DNA of 5,288 nt from Kiritimatiellales bacterium (GTDB lineage Bacteria; Verrucomicrobiota; Kiritimatiellia; Kiritimatiellales; Pontiellaceae): positions 1-5,288 of the forward strand of contig JAUXGY010000156.1 of the NCBI GenBank assembly GCA_030621805.1, in the 5' to 3' direction. The first letter of the stretch is position 1. Each line of letters starts with the position of its first letter. Of this stretch, positions 5,234 through 5,288 are shown piece by piece. The translations under genes and the position numbers were made by a program. The notes below the pieces were generated by a model. It ran no database searches and was not told the DNA's origin. It saw nothing but the letters and a program-made list of their open reading frames with translations.

Positions 5234-5288
5234 ACCACGGAATAAACAGAATACACGGAACTGATTCGACGCGTTTTTCTTCCGTGTA
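5234..5288. repeat. CACGGAATA-type repeat with 9-bp inverted repeat, cut at the right edge
   Basis: Three imperfect nine-base units follow each other: CACGGAATA, AACAGAATA and CACGGAACT (5237-5263). The segment TACACGGAA (5252-5260) recurs inverted as TTCCGTGTA (5280-5288), 19 bases further on, and the match may continue past the window. No ORF covers it. Similar CCACGGAATACACGGAA-like intergenic sequences are, from memory, dispersed in several environmental bacterial genomes. Whether it is multi-copy here cannot be seen. Confidence 0.55.

Overview
The window looks like ordinary chromosomal DNA of a Gram-negative, exosortase-bearing bacterium. An origin in or near the PVC group (Verrucomicrobiota, Kiritimatiellota, Lentisphaerota) is my inference, from the exosortase, the DUF6941-like protein and the intergenic repeat style. 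It is not proven by any single marker. No phage, transposase, CRISPR array or integrase is visible. All sizeable protein genes are on the minus strand. A tRNA gene and one very small ORF are on the plus strand.

Left part (1-810): the first 145 residues of an exosortase-family membrane protein run off the left edge on the minus strand, with a plausible promoter and ribosome site. Divergent from it is a complete tRNA-Gly(GCC) gene with encoded CCA, its own promoter and a strong terminator. A second terminator facing the other way closes the next minus-strand unit.

Middle (847-3337), minus strand, in transcription order: an IlvD/Edd-family protein resembling dihydroxy-acid dehydratase, a conserved protein resembling DUF6941, and a 54-residue single EF-hand protein. 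The gaps are 73 and 174 bases, and the second gap holds two hairpins. The IlvD-like protein is the most striking item. It is full length and well kept overall, but the Cys-Asp-Lys motif that supplies one iron-sulfur ligand and the carbamylated metal-binding lysine reads Arg-Asp-Asn, and the third cluster cysteine is lost or displaced.

Right part (3338-5288): a divergent intergenic region holds a compact plus-strand unit with a -24/-12-like (sigma-54-type) or sigma-70 promoter, a ribosome site, a 30-codon hydrophobic ORF and a long hairpin terminator. Then comes a complete minus-strand amidohydrolase of the 5'-methylthioadenosine/S-adenosylhomocysteine deaminase family. Upstream of it lie a minus-strand terminator and a CACGGAATA-type repeat with a 9-bp inverted repeat at the right edge.

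The genes do not form one obvious pathway. The IlvD-like and deaminase genes suggest amino-acid and SAM-cycle metabolism, but they are separated by the oppositely directed small unit and are probably transcribed independently.
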